A DNA stretch of 16,346 bases from Methanosarcina sp. (GTDB taxonomy: Archaea > Halobacteriota > Methanosarcinia > Methanosarcinales > Methanosarcinaceae). Below the pieces are notes generated by a model that had not been told where the DNA came from, ran no database searches, and saw nothing but the letters and a program-made list of their open reading frames with translations. Positions 1 through 7,468 of this stretch are shown here, piece by piece; position 1 is the stretch's first letter, and each line of letters opens with the position of its first letter. A program made the position numbers and the translations under genes. Where the stretch lies: assembly GCA_013331265.1 (NCBI GenBank), contig DUGS01000056.1:1-16346 (forward strand). The letters are read 5' to 3'.

Positions 1-2
1 TT

Positions 3-1163
3 TACCAGGACTCTACGGAACTGCCTGTACAGAGGGATTTCATTGAGGATCTGAAATCATTCATAGATATAACTGCTAAGGTAATTCCTCTGGAGAATTC
101 TATCATAGAACTAAAGTGTAAAAACAAAGAAGAGCTCCATAAATTAAACAATAGAATTATGGGAATGAACCTTTTTGAGGAAAAACTCAGAATACTGGTT
201 AAGAAATTAGAAAGGGACATAGGCGCTGAGGATTTGGCATCCTGTACTGATGCAATCCTTACCACTTGCAGTGAAAATCTGGGGCGAAAGCGTGAAATTC
301 TCGATATTGAATCCAGAAAAGTCGAAAGTGGAGCCGCTCAGGAGTACCAAAAAATAGAGGTCAAGGTCCTTGAGGCCCTCACACCATTTTTGATCTCGGG
401 GATATATGGAGCAGAAAAAAGGTTTGAGCTTTCCAGCAGTACGAACGAAGTTTCAGGGGTAATGGAAGGTTCGATTTCAGGCGTTCAGTACTATTATAGG
501 CTCTGGTTTGCAGAAGAGCCTCTAACAGTAGACAGACTTATTGGAAACTTTAGCCTGCCAGGCTGGACAAAAGCAGGAATTCTGCGAAAAGAAGAGAAAA
601 TCAAAATGCAGGACCTCTCAGATTATTTAGTAACCTCCCTTGAATATGACAGCGAAAAAAATGTTCGTATTATTCTTGAAAATAAAAAATCAAACCGGAA
701 GTTCAGGATAGAAGGCGGAGGGCTCAATTACTTCGTGTATGAAGACGAGAAAGAAATTACTGCCGACAAAGAGCTTGGAGCTCGCATTGACATCTCAGTT
801 CTCGCTAAGATTCCGGAAATGGTTCAGAATTATCTCAGGACAAACATCCGAACCTATTCCCTTTCAAAAGTTCTGCTTGATGAAGAGGATGCAGTATCTA
901 CAAACCAGGTTTTTGACTGTCTGAAAGTAGTTGCCGAACAGTACGGCGTGATCGTTAATGAATGCCTGGCAAAAGGTCATAATAAAGAAGAAATTACTAT
1001 CAAAATGGAAAAGGCCGACGGAACAAGAACCGAGAAATATATTTCTAAAGCTGAAATGTACGCACAGCTTTCAGATATCGGCAGCGAAGGCGTTGAAATT
1101 GCAGAAATACTCGGCATGAACAGCAGAACTCAGATTAAGGACAGCAAATACCTGATTGTCTAA
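3..1163 (+). CDS. Hypothetical protein, 5' end outside the window
   Basis: The reading frame is open from the first complete codon to the TAA stop, so the gene begins upstream of the window; 386 residues are visible. An ATG at 159 is internal, because the 52 codons before it read as normal protein (for example the stretch with LENSIIELKCKNKEELHKL). I do not recognise the family. The first ~130 residues are rich in Lys, Glu and Leu with heptad-like spacing and probably form helices or a coiled coil. The rest is mixed alpha/beta. No signal peptide, membrane segment or obvious catalytic motif is visible, so the product is probably cytosolic. It ends in a T-rich stretch and is followed by a long spacer, so it appears to be the last gene of its transcript. 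No function is proposed. Confidence 0.85.
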   Translation, partial: YQDSTELPVQRDFIEDLKSFIDITAKVIPLENSIIELKCKNKEELHKLNNRIMGMNLFEEKLRILVKKLERDIGAEDLASCTDAILTTCSENLGRKREILDIESRKVESGAAQEYQKIEVKVLEALTPFLISGIYGAEKRFELSSSTNEVSGVMEGSISGVQYYYRLWFAEEPLTVDRLIGNFSLPGWTKAGILRKEEKIKMQDLSDYLVTSLEYDSEKNVRIILENKKSNRKFRIEGGGLNYFVYEDEKEITADKELGARIDISVLAKIPEMVQNYLRTNIRTYSLSKVLLDEEDAVSTNQVFDCLKVVAEQYGVIVNECLAKGHNKEEITIKMEKADGTRTEKYISKAEMYAQLSDIGSEGVEIAEILGMNSRTQIKDSKYLIV

Positions 1164-1192
1164 TTTTTTAATCTCTTTAAACAATATTTTTT
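1164..1192 (+). terminator. Poly-T transcription end
   Basis: Directly after the stop codon at 1161-1163 come two six-T runs (1164-1169 and 1187-1192) in very AT-rich DNA, with a weak inverted repeat around AATATT. Archaeal RNA polymerase stops efficiently at such T-runs, so this is probably the end of the upstream transcript. Confidence 0.45.
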
Positions 1193-1623
1193 AAATATTA
1201 CTTTTAATATTTATGTGATGTATTTCTTTATCATATTTCTTAATATATGATTTATTTGAACCTCTTTTCTTTTTCTCACCCTTAAAGCTACTAGAAAAGC
1301 AGAATAAATGTTTTTGCTGAATATAGCAGGCATAAGGGAGAAATTTACTGATAATAAGAAAATGTTTTTAATAGTTGACTGTCTGGTGAGCAACACATCG
1401 GGGAAAAGAATTGAGAGTGTAGAGCCTTAAATATAAAGCAGGAGAAGTAATGTATCGTACGAAGTAACCTTCGTGCGGGCTACAAATCTTTTGGAGAGAG
1501 AGTTTAGAAAGTTTATTCGAGATAAAATCAGAAACTAAATTTCGATGAACTATATAGCTACCTGTTAATAAGCTACTGATGTACCAATCTCTAGTGTAGA
1601 TGTTGGGGGCAGAGGCTGATAAA
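1193..1623. other. Spacer and probable 5' leader of the CARDB gene
   Basis: About 430 bases without a convincing gene. The first ~240 bases are AT-rich and low in complexity. The second half is less AT-rich and carries a hairpin (separate entry at 1455-1478). A ribosome binding site, GAGGCTGAT (1612-1620), lies just before the ATG at 1624. No TATA box could be picked with certainty because the whole region is AT-rich. A small minus-strand frame in this stretch has no coding character. Confidence 0.5.
1455..1478 (+). promoter_or_regulatory. Leader hairpin upstream of the CARDB gene
   Basis: TCGTACGAAG (1455-1464) pairs with CTTCGTGCGG (1469-1478) around a TAAC loop. This makes a 10-bp stem with three G-U wobbles, about 145 nt before the start codon. 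It is not followed by a T-run, so it is not an obvious terminator; it is more likely a structural element of a leader RNA. Function unknown. Confidence 0.35.
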
Positions 1624-3543
1624 ATGAGAGTAAATTTTTTTCGTTCTTTGGTCAGTGTGTTGATAATAACGCTTATAATTTCTGGAATTGTGCCTGTTAC
1701 GGTTGCTGCAGATGAGGCTACACCTCCCGAAGGTGATGGAAATTCAACTATTTTGCTTCCTGACCTGGTAATATCCGGTCTTGAATATTCTGAAAATCCC
1801 TCTCCAAGAGATTTTCAGTATATATATATAAGTGTGATGAACCAGGGAACAGCTCCTTCAGAAGGGGCAAAACTGGTGCTCTACATTGACGGCAGTTCTG
1901 TAATAGAATGGAATGTGCCCAAATTATCAGAGGGGGAGAGCGACTATAAGATATATACATGGCTTCCAATATCAGAAGGATCTGTAGAAATAAAAGCTGT
2001 GGTTGATAAAGATAATTTGATTAGCGAGAGCGATGAAACGAACAACGAAAAAACCGTCACCGCAATAGTAGCAGAAGATTTCCTTCCTGACTTGATAATT
2101 GAAGACATTGTGCCTGAGTCTCAGGGCGAAGTAGGAAAGCCACTGACCCTCACCCTGAAAGTAAAGAACCAGGGAACATCTGCCTCTGAAGAAGTTCAAG
2201 CAAAATATTATATTAACGGAACAGCCCCCGCTCAGGATGGGATTCACATTCCAGCCCTTCCAGCAGGAACAGGAAGAGATGTTGCCTTCTCTCTAATCCC
2301 GGACAGAGAGGGGAAAATGGAAGTAAAAGCGGTTATTGACTCTGGAACTTCCGTTTACGAAAGTAATGAGGATAACAATCAATTCACAAAAATCGTAGAC
2401 GTAAAAACCATACTTCCGGACCTTATAATTGAATCTCTTTCTTTAAACCCTCAAGCGCCAAGGATAGGAGATAACATTACTTTCACGGTATCGATAAAGA
2501 ACAAAGGGCTCAGAGATTCAGAAAGCAGCGATCTAAAATATTATATCAACGGAAACAATACGGCTTACAGCAATACTGTGTCGGTACCGGCGATTGTTGC
2601 AGGGGGGACCACAATAAGTACTTTTTACTGGGTTCCTGAAAAAGAAGGAAACTTAAATTTAAAACTTGTAGCAGATGCCGGAAGTGCTATACGTGAAGAT
2701 GACGAGACAAACAATGAACGTATTGGGACTTTCAGTGTTTCCAAACAACCCGCTTCTGACAGTGGAACGAATTCTGACCCTAGTTCAGGCAGTGGAGCAA
2801 ATTCTGGTTCCACCTCCAGCAGCAGTAGTAAAAGCAGCAGCATGGGAAGTGGCGTGTCCAAAGAACCAGCCAGGAATGTAGAAGTTAAAGAGCTGGATAC
2901 AAGAAACATCATAAGCGGTTACTATGTAAAATATGATTTTGCTAAAAATGCCACATGCGTCACATATACCGAATTTGATGCAACGAAGACATTTAAGAAA
3001 ACGACAGCTACTGTAGAAGTTCTTAAAGGAAAATCCATTTTTGTTAAGAAGAATCCGCCCGGCAGGATATACAAACAGTTAAACATCTGGATAGGGAATA
3101 AAGGAGCAGGGCTTCCGGATTCCCATAAGAACGCCTATACAGGGTTCAAAGTAGATAAGGAATGGATAAAAAACAACAGTGTTGATGAATCCAATATAAC
3201 CCTTCTCTGGTACGATAGTAAATGGAAACCGCTGAGAACCGAAAAAACAGGTAAAGATGATAACTACGTATATTTCAGGGCAGAAACGTCTGGTTATTCT
3301 TGCTTTGCAATAAGTGAATATACGGGAGAAGAGGGAATTGTAGAGGAGTCCAGCGATGAAGAAGGGATAAAGGAAACCCTGAGAAGCTGGGAAGGTGAAG
3401 GAAAAGCAATCCTGAACAGCAGTGCGGAAAGAGAAAACGGCGTAGTAAAGAAACCTATGGGAAAAGCAAAGATACTTCTTGCTATTTCCCTGCCTCTGTT
3501 CATGATTCTTGTAGAGTATTTTATTCTGAAGAAAAAGATTTGA
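1624..3543 (+). CDS. Secreted, membrane-anchored surface protein: three CARDB domains and a PGF-pre-PGF domain
   Basis: A 639-residue surface protein. Residues 1-29 form a signal peptide (basic start, hydrophobic core, cleavage near TVAA-DEA). Three CARDB repeats follow at about 46-150, 155-260 and 265-372; each opens with LPDL and ends with a D/E-rich ETNN- or EDNN-type turn typical of this cell-adhesion-related fold. Residues ~373-414 are a Ser/Gly-rich linker. Residues ~415-570 match the methanogen PGF-pre-PGF domain, and residues ~617-635 are a C-terminal membrane helix ending in KKKI. The ATG at 1624 is preferred over one at 1600 because GAGGCTGAT lies just upstream and the signal peptide then starts properly. 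No PGF tripeptide is visible before the last helix, so anchoring is probably by the helix itself. The likely role is in cell-envelope structure or adhesion; the ligand is unknown. It appears to be monocistronic. Confidence 0.88.
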   Translation: MRVNFFRSLVSVLIITLIISGIVPVTVAADEATPPEGDGNSTILLPDLVISGLEYSENPSPRDFQYIYISVMNQGTAPSEGAKLVLYIDGSSVIEWNVPKLSEGESDYKIYTWLPISEGSVEIKAVVDKDNLISESDETNNEKTVTAIVAEDFLPDLIIEDIVPESQGEVGKPLTLTLKVKNQGTSASEEVQAKYYINGTAPAQDGIHIPALPAGTGRDVAFSLIPDREGKMEVKAVIDSGTSVYESNEDNNQFTKIVDVKTILPDLIIESLSLNPQAPRIGDNITFTVSIKNKGLRDSESSDLKYYINGNNTAYSNTVSVPAIVAGGTTISTFYWVPEKEGNLNLKLVADAGSAIREDDETNNERIGTFSVSKQPASDSGTNSDPSSGSGANSGSTSSSSSKSSSMGSGVSKEPARNVEVKELDTRNIISGYYVKYDFAKNATCVTYTEFDATKTFKKTTATVEVLKGKSIFVKKNPPGRIYKQLNIWIGNKGAGLPDSHKNAYTGFKVDKEWIKNNSVDESNITLLWYDSKWKPLRTEKTGKDDNYVYFRAETSGYSCFAISEYTGEEGIVEESSDEEGIKETLRSWEGEGKAILNSSAERENGVVKKPMGKAKILLAISLPLFMILVEYFILKKKI

Positions 3544-3549
3544 AAACGA

Positions 3550-3575
3550 TTTTTTTTCTTCATCCTTGTTTTTTT
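3550..3575 (+). terminator. Poly-T terminator after the CARDB gene
   Basis: An eight-T run (3550-3557) and a seven-T run (3569-3575) begin 7 bases after the stop codon. This is a typical archaeal termination signal for plus-strand transcripts. The SemiSWEET gene on the other strand ends 44 bases further on. Confidence 0.55.
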
Positions 3576-3618
3576 ATGTTTAAAGATTTGATTAAATATG
3601 TAATTGAGTCATTCTAAT

Positions 3619-3930
3619 TCATTTCCTGAAAGAAGCACTTTTATTTTCAAATTCTCTCTCCTTTCCGCCGAAATTCAAAACTGGATTTGCACAGTCGTTT
3701 TTAAGCTTGAGCCCGAGAAGAGAAGCAGCCAGTAAAACGGAAATACTGTTTGCAGCAACTATTGCAGGATCATTTACCTGGATTCCGTGAATCAGCCAGA
3801 GAGCCATTCCGGACGTTGAGCAGAACAGCATTAGAAGAGATACATCCTTTGTTGATTTCGTTTTTAGGGCTTTAATGAGCTGAGGGGCAAAAGCTATGGT
3901 TGTCAGAGCACCTGCGATATAACCGATCAT
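3619..3930 (-). CDS. SemiSWEET-type PQ-loop sugar transporter
   Basis: A 103-residue protein with three predicted membrane helices, as in SemiSWEETs, which work as dimers to move small sugars across the cytoplasmic membrane. The first helix carries the family PQ motif (GALTTIAFAPQLIKALKTKS), and the following KSTKDVS segment and LWLIHG segment match the SemiSWEET pattern. The last ~25 residues are a hydrophilic tail beyond the usual domain. A GTG four codons upstream (3942) is possible, but the element GAGAGTGA (3939-3946 on the complement) reads as the ribosome binding site for the ATG at 3930, so I use the ATG. The gene is divergent from the HIT gene and stands alone. The substrate cannot be read from the sequence. 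Confidence 0.82.
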   Translation of the reverse strand: MIGYIAGALTTIAFAPQLIKALKTKSTKDVSLLMLFCSTSGMALWLIHGIQVNDPAIVAANSISVLLAASLLGLKLKNDCANPVLNFGGKEREFENKSASFRK

Positions 3931-4056
3931 TATAGATTTCACTCTCAGGGTTTTAATTCGATGCTAACAAAAGAGCATCCAAATATAACTTTGAAATACA
4001 TTATAGAGAGTTAATGTCGGGATAGTAGTTAAAAGTTGTTTAGGAAACAGAACCCT

Positions 4057-4064
4057 GATATAAG
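4057..4064 (+). promoter_or_regulatory. TATA-like element of the HIT gene
   Basis: GATATAAG is centred about 25-34 bases before the two candidate start codons (4083 and 4095). This would give a leaderless or very short-leader transcript. It is a moderate match only. Confidence 0.3.
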
Positions 4065-4094
4065 TGAGCACCCTAAACCTTTATGGGGTACCGT

Positions 4095-4550
4095 ATGACA
4101 GAAAATTGCCTTTTTTGCAAGATAATATCAGGGGAGATTCCTTCAAAACGGGTATACGAAGATGATGCTGTTTACGCATTTCTGGATATTTATCCGGCAA
4201 GCGAAGGACATACCCTTGTGGCTCCCAGAAAGCACTTCAGCAGTTTTACGGATATGAACACAGAAGATGTTGCCAGACTTTTTGAAGCTGCAAGAAAAAT
4301 TACTGCTGCGGTAGAGAAAGCATTTTCAGCCGAAGGGTCGAATATTGGCATCAATAACGGGGAAGTCGCAGGGCAGGAAGTCCCCCATGTGCATGTACAT
4401 GTTATTCCCAGAAAAAAAGGGGACGGGGGAAGAGGAATAAAATCAATCGTATGGACTGAGCCGGATAGGACAAATATGGACGAAGTCGCGGATAAGATCA
4501 GGAAAAACCTGAGGGAAAATGAAAGGCTTCAAGTAAATACTCCCATGTAA
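4095..4550 (+). CDS. HIT-family nucleotide hydrolase (HINT-like)
   Basis: A 151-residue histidine-triad protein. It has an N-terminal CLFCKI segment (Cys5 and Cys8, the usual zinc pair) and the signature His98-Val-His100-Val-His102-Val, in which the central histidine is the nucleophile that becomes adenylylated. It also has NNGEVAGQEVPHVHVHV in the normal family order. HINT-like enzymes cleave AMP-lysine or AMP-amine phosphoramidates; the cellular substrate is unknown. The ATG at 4095 is chosen because homologues begin just before the CxFC motif and GGGGT lies upstream; an in-frame ATG at 4083 would add four residues. The next gene (TusA-like) is 154 bases downstream with its own promoter-like sequence, so co-transcription with the sulfur block is uncertain. 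Confidence 0.9.
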   Translation: MTENCLFCKIISGEIPSKRVYEDDAVYAFLDIYPASEGHTLVAPRKHFSSFTDMNTEDVARLFEAARKITAAVEKAFSAEGSNIGINNGEVAGQEVPHVHVHVIPRKKGDGGRGIKSIVWTEPDRTNMDEVADKIRKNLRENERLQVNTPM

Positions 4551-4596
4551 GAAATGGGCAGATGACCAGATGTGAAAAGACAGCTTCCGGACAATA

Positions 4597-4626
4597 GTTT
4601 TTATACAAAACGATAATATATTTTTT
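4597..4626 (+). promoter_or_regulatory. Candidate promoter of the tusA-dsrE pair
   Basis: Two TATA-like stretches, TTTTTATAC (4597-4605) and ATAATATATT (4613-4622), lie about 80-110 bases before the TusA start. They suggest an own promoter and a leader of roughly 60-75 nt for the sulfur block. Which of the two is used cannot be decided by eye. Confidence 0.35.
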
Positions 4627-4691
4627 GGGATATAGTGAACTTGGGGGAAGAAGGAACAGTCATTTTCAGGAACCTTCCATTTCTCTTACTT

Positions 4692-4700
4692 GGGGGTGAG
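4692..4700 (+). promoter_or_regulatory. Ribosome binding site fixing the TusA start
   Basis: GGGGGTGAG is a near-perfect archaeal Shine-Dalgarno sequence four bases before the GTG at 4705. It lies inside the longer frame that starts with TTG at 4690, which argues against that earlier start. Confidence 0.7.
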
Positions 4701-4704
4701 AACA

Positions 4705-4932
4705 GTGGCAGAACTGGAAGTAGATGTTAGAGGGCAGACCTGCCCGGTCCCGCTGGTAGAGTGCAGAAAAGCGTTTAAAAAAGCCTCACCAGGAGATCTT
4801 GTGATTGTAAAAGGTACGCATCCGGCATCAAAAAAAGAAATTCCAATGGCATGTGAAGCTTTGGGGCTCACGGTGCTGGAAATTGAAGACAAAGAGGGAG
4901 GAAAAGAGTGGGAAATAAAGATCCGGAGGTAA
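4705..4932 (+). CDS. TusA-family sulfur carrier
   Basis: A 75-residue protein of the TusA/SirA/YeeD family, which carries sulfur as a persulfide on one cysteine. The start is GTG with the strong ribosome binding site noted separately. The signature is DVRGQTCPVPLVECRKA, with the conserved CPxP at Cys13-Pro14-Val15-Pro16 near the N-terminus. The LVIVKGTHPASKKEIPMACEALGLTV region gives the usual beta-alpha-beta-alpha-beta order. A second cysteine (Cys20) sits one helical turn or two later. The DsrE-like gene begins 19 bases after the stop, so the two are surely co-transcribed, a pairing known from sulfur-relay loci. By inference it passes sulfur to or from DsrE and possibly to the IscS/IscU pair downstream. 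Confidence 0.9.
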   Translation: MAELEVDVRGQTCPVPLVECRKAFKKASPGDLVIVKGTHPASKKEIPMACEALGLTVLEIEDKEGGKEWEIKIRR

Positions 4933-4951
4933 AACCGGGAAAGGAGTAGAA

Positions 4952-5371
4952 ATGGGGGGAAAGGCAGTCATTATCCTGCACAGCGGGGATATGGATAAGG
5001 TATACAGTGCGCTTATAATTGCAAACGGAGCCCTTGCAATGGGTATGGAAGCCTCCATATATTTCACCTTCTGGGGACTTATGAGGCTTAAAAAGGGAGA
5101 ACTTGAAAAAGGACCGCTTTCCAAAATGAACATGATGGGTGCTGGCAAGCAGATGGTCAAAAAAAGGATGGAAAAAGCCCATGTTGCACCTCTTGAAAAG
5201 CTGATGAATGATTTCAAAGAGCTCGGAGGAAAGATCATAGCCTGCGAAATGACTATGGAAATAATGGGCATAGATAAGGAACAAATTCGAACTGAATGGG
5301 TGGATGAATGGGGGGCTGTAGGTTCTTACATCCACGAAGCAAGAGATGCGAGCATAACCCTCTTTATCTGA
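4952..5371 (+). CDS. DsrE/DsrF-like (DsrE2 type) sulfur-transfer protein
   Basis: A 139-residue protein of the DsrE2/peroxiredoxin-like family. The N-terminus has SGDMDKVYSALIIANGALAM followed by a FTFWGL segment, both hallmarks of this group. The central part is Met- and Lys-rich. The only cysteine is Cys98, in the pattern IIACEMTMEIMGI, where the family places its persulfide-carrying residue. AAAGGAG (4939-4945) is a good ribosome binding site for the ATG. It follows the TusA gene by 19 bases. DsrE-type proteins accept or donate sulfur with TusA in bacterial sulfur oxidation and tRNA thiolation; in a methanogen this pair more likely handles sulfide- or persulfide-derived sulfur. The central segment is hydrophilic and no membrane helix is clear, so it should be cytosolic or peripheral. 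Confidence 0.87.
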   Translation: MGGKAVIILHSGDMDKVYSALIIANGALAMGMEASIYFTFWGLMRLKKGELEKGPLSKMNMMGAGKQMVKKRMEKAHVAPLEKLMNDFKELGGKIIACEMTMEIMGIDKEQIRTEWVDEWGAVGSYIHEARDASITLFI

Positions 5372-5524
5372 TTCCAATAGTTAAAAATTAGGATTTTAGC
5401 AATGATCTGGATTTCCTTCAGGTTTTATTTTCATTCTGAGCCTCATCATATTAATTCCTGCTATAGATTGTAGTAATTGAATTTTATGGTATGGTCTGAG
5501 GAGGGAAAAGAAATATTTGAAAAT

Positions 5525-6679
5525 ATGATTTATCTTGACAATGCTGCATGCACACGGCTGGATGAAAGAGTGCTTGAAGCAATGACACCCTACTTTTTTG
5601 ATACTTATGCAGTAGCGACATCTGAATTTGGATATTCTATGGGTATTGACGCAAAAGAAGGGCTTGAAAACTCCAGGGAGGGTATAGCCTCAAGGCTTGG
5701 TGCGGATTCCGAAGAAATGATCTTTACTTCAGGGGATACTGAGTCAAGCAACATGGCTCTGAAAGGAGTTGCCTGGGCTCTTAAAGAAAAGAAAGGCAAG
5801 CACATTATTGTCTCACAGATAGAAGACTTTCCTGTATTAAATACGGCAAAAGCCCTCCAGAAGCAGGGTTTTGATGTGACTTTTCTGGGTGTGGATGGAG
5901 AAGGTTTTGCGGACCTTGAAGGGCTCAGAAAAGCAATTACAAAAGAAACTGTCCTTGTCTCGGTCCAGTGCGCCAATCAGGAGATAGGGACTGCACAGGA
6001 CCTGAAAGCCATTTCTGAGATCTGCAAAGAAAAGGACGTATTCCTGCACACCGATGCTACCCACAGTTTTACCCGGCTTCCTCTCAATGTGAAAAAACTA
6101 CCTGTTGACCTGGTAACATTATCCGCCCACACAATTCACGGCCCCAGGGGAATAGGTGCCCTCTATATCCGGAAAGGCACTCCCATAACCAAATTCATGG
6201 ACGGGGGTTTTCAGGAATCCAATATAAGGGCAGGGATAGAAAATATCCCGGGAGCCGTAGGTTTTGCAACAGCTGTAGAACTCGTAACCGAAGATGAGAA
6301 CAAACAGCTTGAGTCTATGAGAAACAGGGTGATTGAAAGAGCCCTCTCTGAAATTCCGGAAGTTACTCTTAACGGGAGCCGGGAAAACCGTCTGCCTCAG
6401 AATGCAAACATGACTTTCCACTATGTAGAAGGGGAATCCATAACCCTGCATATGGATATGCGAGGGTTTGCTGTGAGTACGGGTTCGGCCTGTTTTAGCC
6501 GTTCCCTTGAAGCCAGCCATGTTATACGGGGAATCGGAGGCGACCACGAGAGAGCTCACGGCTCGGTACGCTTTACTTTCGGGCGCTACAACCGCATGGA
6601 GGATGCGGATGCGGCAGTTGATGCCATGAGTGAAGTTGTGGCAAGGCTAAGGGAAATTAGCCCGCTTGCAAGGAAATAA
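5525..6679 (+). CDS. IscS/NifS-fold protein lacking the PLP lysine (degenerate cysteine desulfurase)
   Basis: A 384-residue fold-type I aminotransferase-like protein aligning along its length with IscS/NifS: YLDNAACTRLDERVLEAM at the start, FTSGDTESSN (68-76), THTDATHS-type region with Asp177, and VSTGSACFSRSLEASHV with catalytic-loop Cys323. Key PLP residues differ. The SxHK motif reads SAHT, so Thr203 (codon 6131-6133) replaces the Schiff-base lysine; the TEH motif reads IED, so Asp101 replaces the ring-stacking histidine; Ile238 replaces a phosphate-binding Thr. From memory, the Archaeoglobus IscS also lacks this lysine (Asp instead). Normal PLP desulfurase activity is therefore unlikely. 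The start is uncertain: the ATG at 5525 matches the family start, an ATG at 5486 would add 13 residues, and a strong SD-like GAGGAGGG (5498-5505) fits neither well. The IscU gene follows after 68 bases. Confidence 0.9.
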   Translation: MIYLDNAACTRLDERVLEAMTPYFFDTYAVATSEFGYSMGIDAKEGLENSREGIASRLGADSEEMIFTSGDTESSNMALKGVAWALKEKKGKHIIVSQIEDFPVLNTAKALQKQGFDVTFLGVDGEGFADLEGLRKAITKETVLVSVQCANQEIGTAQDLKAISEICKEKDVFLHTDATHSFTRLPLNVKKLPVDLVTLSAHTIHGPRGIGALYIRKGTPITKFMDGGFQESNIRAGIENIPGAVGFATAVELVTEDENKQLESMRNRVIERALSEIPEVTLNGSRENRLPQNANMTFHYVEGESITLHMDMRGFAVSTGSACFSRSLEASHVIRGIGGDHERAHGSVRFTFGRYNRMEDADAAVDAMSEVVARLREISPLARK

Positions 6680-6747
6680 GTAAAAAGGAAAAGAAAATCG
6701 AGCGCCAGGAGAGGGCAAAATAAATAACAAGGAAGGGGAGAGCAGGA

Positions 6748-7407
6748 ATGAAAGTAGAAAAGAAAAGTGAGATAAGATTTCCTTATAGCGAAAAAGTGCT
6801 GGAGCATTTCAGGAACCCGCATAATGTGGGAAAGATGGAAAACCCTGACGGAAAAGGCCTTGAAGGAAGCCCGGCATGCGGGGATATGGTTGCCGTATAT
6901 ATCAAGGTCAAACCAGAGACAAAGGTTATTGAGGATGTAAAATTCGAATCTTACGGCTGTGCATCAAATATTGCCACCGGGTCTGTAATCACGGACATTG
7001 CACGGGGAAAAACCCTGGAGGAAGCAAAGAAGATAACCTGGAAACAGGCTTCTGAGGAACTGGGTGGGCTTCCTCCGATTAAAGCCCACTGCTCCGTGCT
7101 TGCGGTTGAGGGTCTGCGTGCTGCAATCCGGGACTACGAGGAAAAGCACGGGCTTGTCACTGAGAAAGAACCTACAACTGAAGAGGTTGTCCGGAGAAGG
7201 CTAAAACACGTGATGAACCCGCTCACGGGCCTGGACATCATCCGTACGGACCTTATCCTCAAAATCACCGTAGTAGACGGGACTGTAAGGGTGGTAGTGG
7301 ACCTGCCTTCTGACCACCAGTTTGCTTCGGCCATCAAGGAAGATATAATGGAAAAACTTGGGTCTTTATGGGACGTGAAAAGTGTAGAAGTTGTGTTTAC
7401 TGCATGA
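6748..7407 (+). CDS. IscU/NifU-type Fe-S scaffold with C-terminal MIP18/DUF59-like domain
   Basis: A 219-residue protein. Residues ~11-135 are an IscU scaffold with the three cluster-binding cysteines Cys44 (GSPACGD, with Asp46), Cys71 (SYGCASNIATGS) and Cys115 (IKAHCSVLA, with His114 and Lys112). Residues ~143-219 look like a MIP18/SufT (DUF59) domain in size and strand pattern (MNPLTGLDIIRTDLILKITV, then VRVVVDLPS and a final DVKSVEVVF). The usual TxxGCP loop of that family reads PSDHQF, so its cysteine is missing. A ribosome binding site, GGGGAG, lies a few bases before the ATG. It assembles or holds Fe-S clusters in the cytosol and is presumably the partner of the IscS-like protein just upstream. 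The domain assignment of the tail is by pattern and less sure than the IscU part. Confidence 0.9.
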   Translation: MKVEKKSEIRFPYSEKVLEHFRNPHNVGKMENPDGKGLEGSPACGDMVAVYIKVKPETKVIEDVKFESYGCASNIATGSVITDIARGKTLEEAKKITWKQASEELGGLPPIKAHCSVLAVEGLRAAIRDYEEKHGLVTEKEPTTEEVVRRRLKHVMNPLTGLDIIRTDLILKITVVDGTVRVVVDLPSDHQFASAIKEDIMEKLGSLWDVKSVEVVFTA

Positions 7408-7468
7408 AGAAAACTGTAATAAATTGCTTAATGGAATTTCCAATAAAAAGGGAGATGAAGGCTCCTTA

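Noticed and set aside
2625..2912. Minus-strand 95-codon frame opposite the CARDB gene
   Set aside because: It reads low-complexity Leu/Pro from the complement of the Ser/Gly linker and lies inside a well-supported gene; a shadow frame.
4634..4732. Short GTG frame overlapping the TusA start, possible leader peptide
   Set aside because: About 32 codons with no good ribosome binding site and no attenuator-like structure; too weak to call.
4828..5377. Long minus-strand frames (147 and 169 codons) opposite tusA/dsrE
   Set aside because: No ribosome binding site or family features, and the plus strand encodes two well-recognised proteins here.
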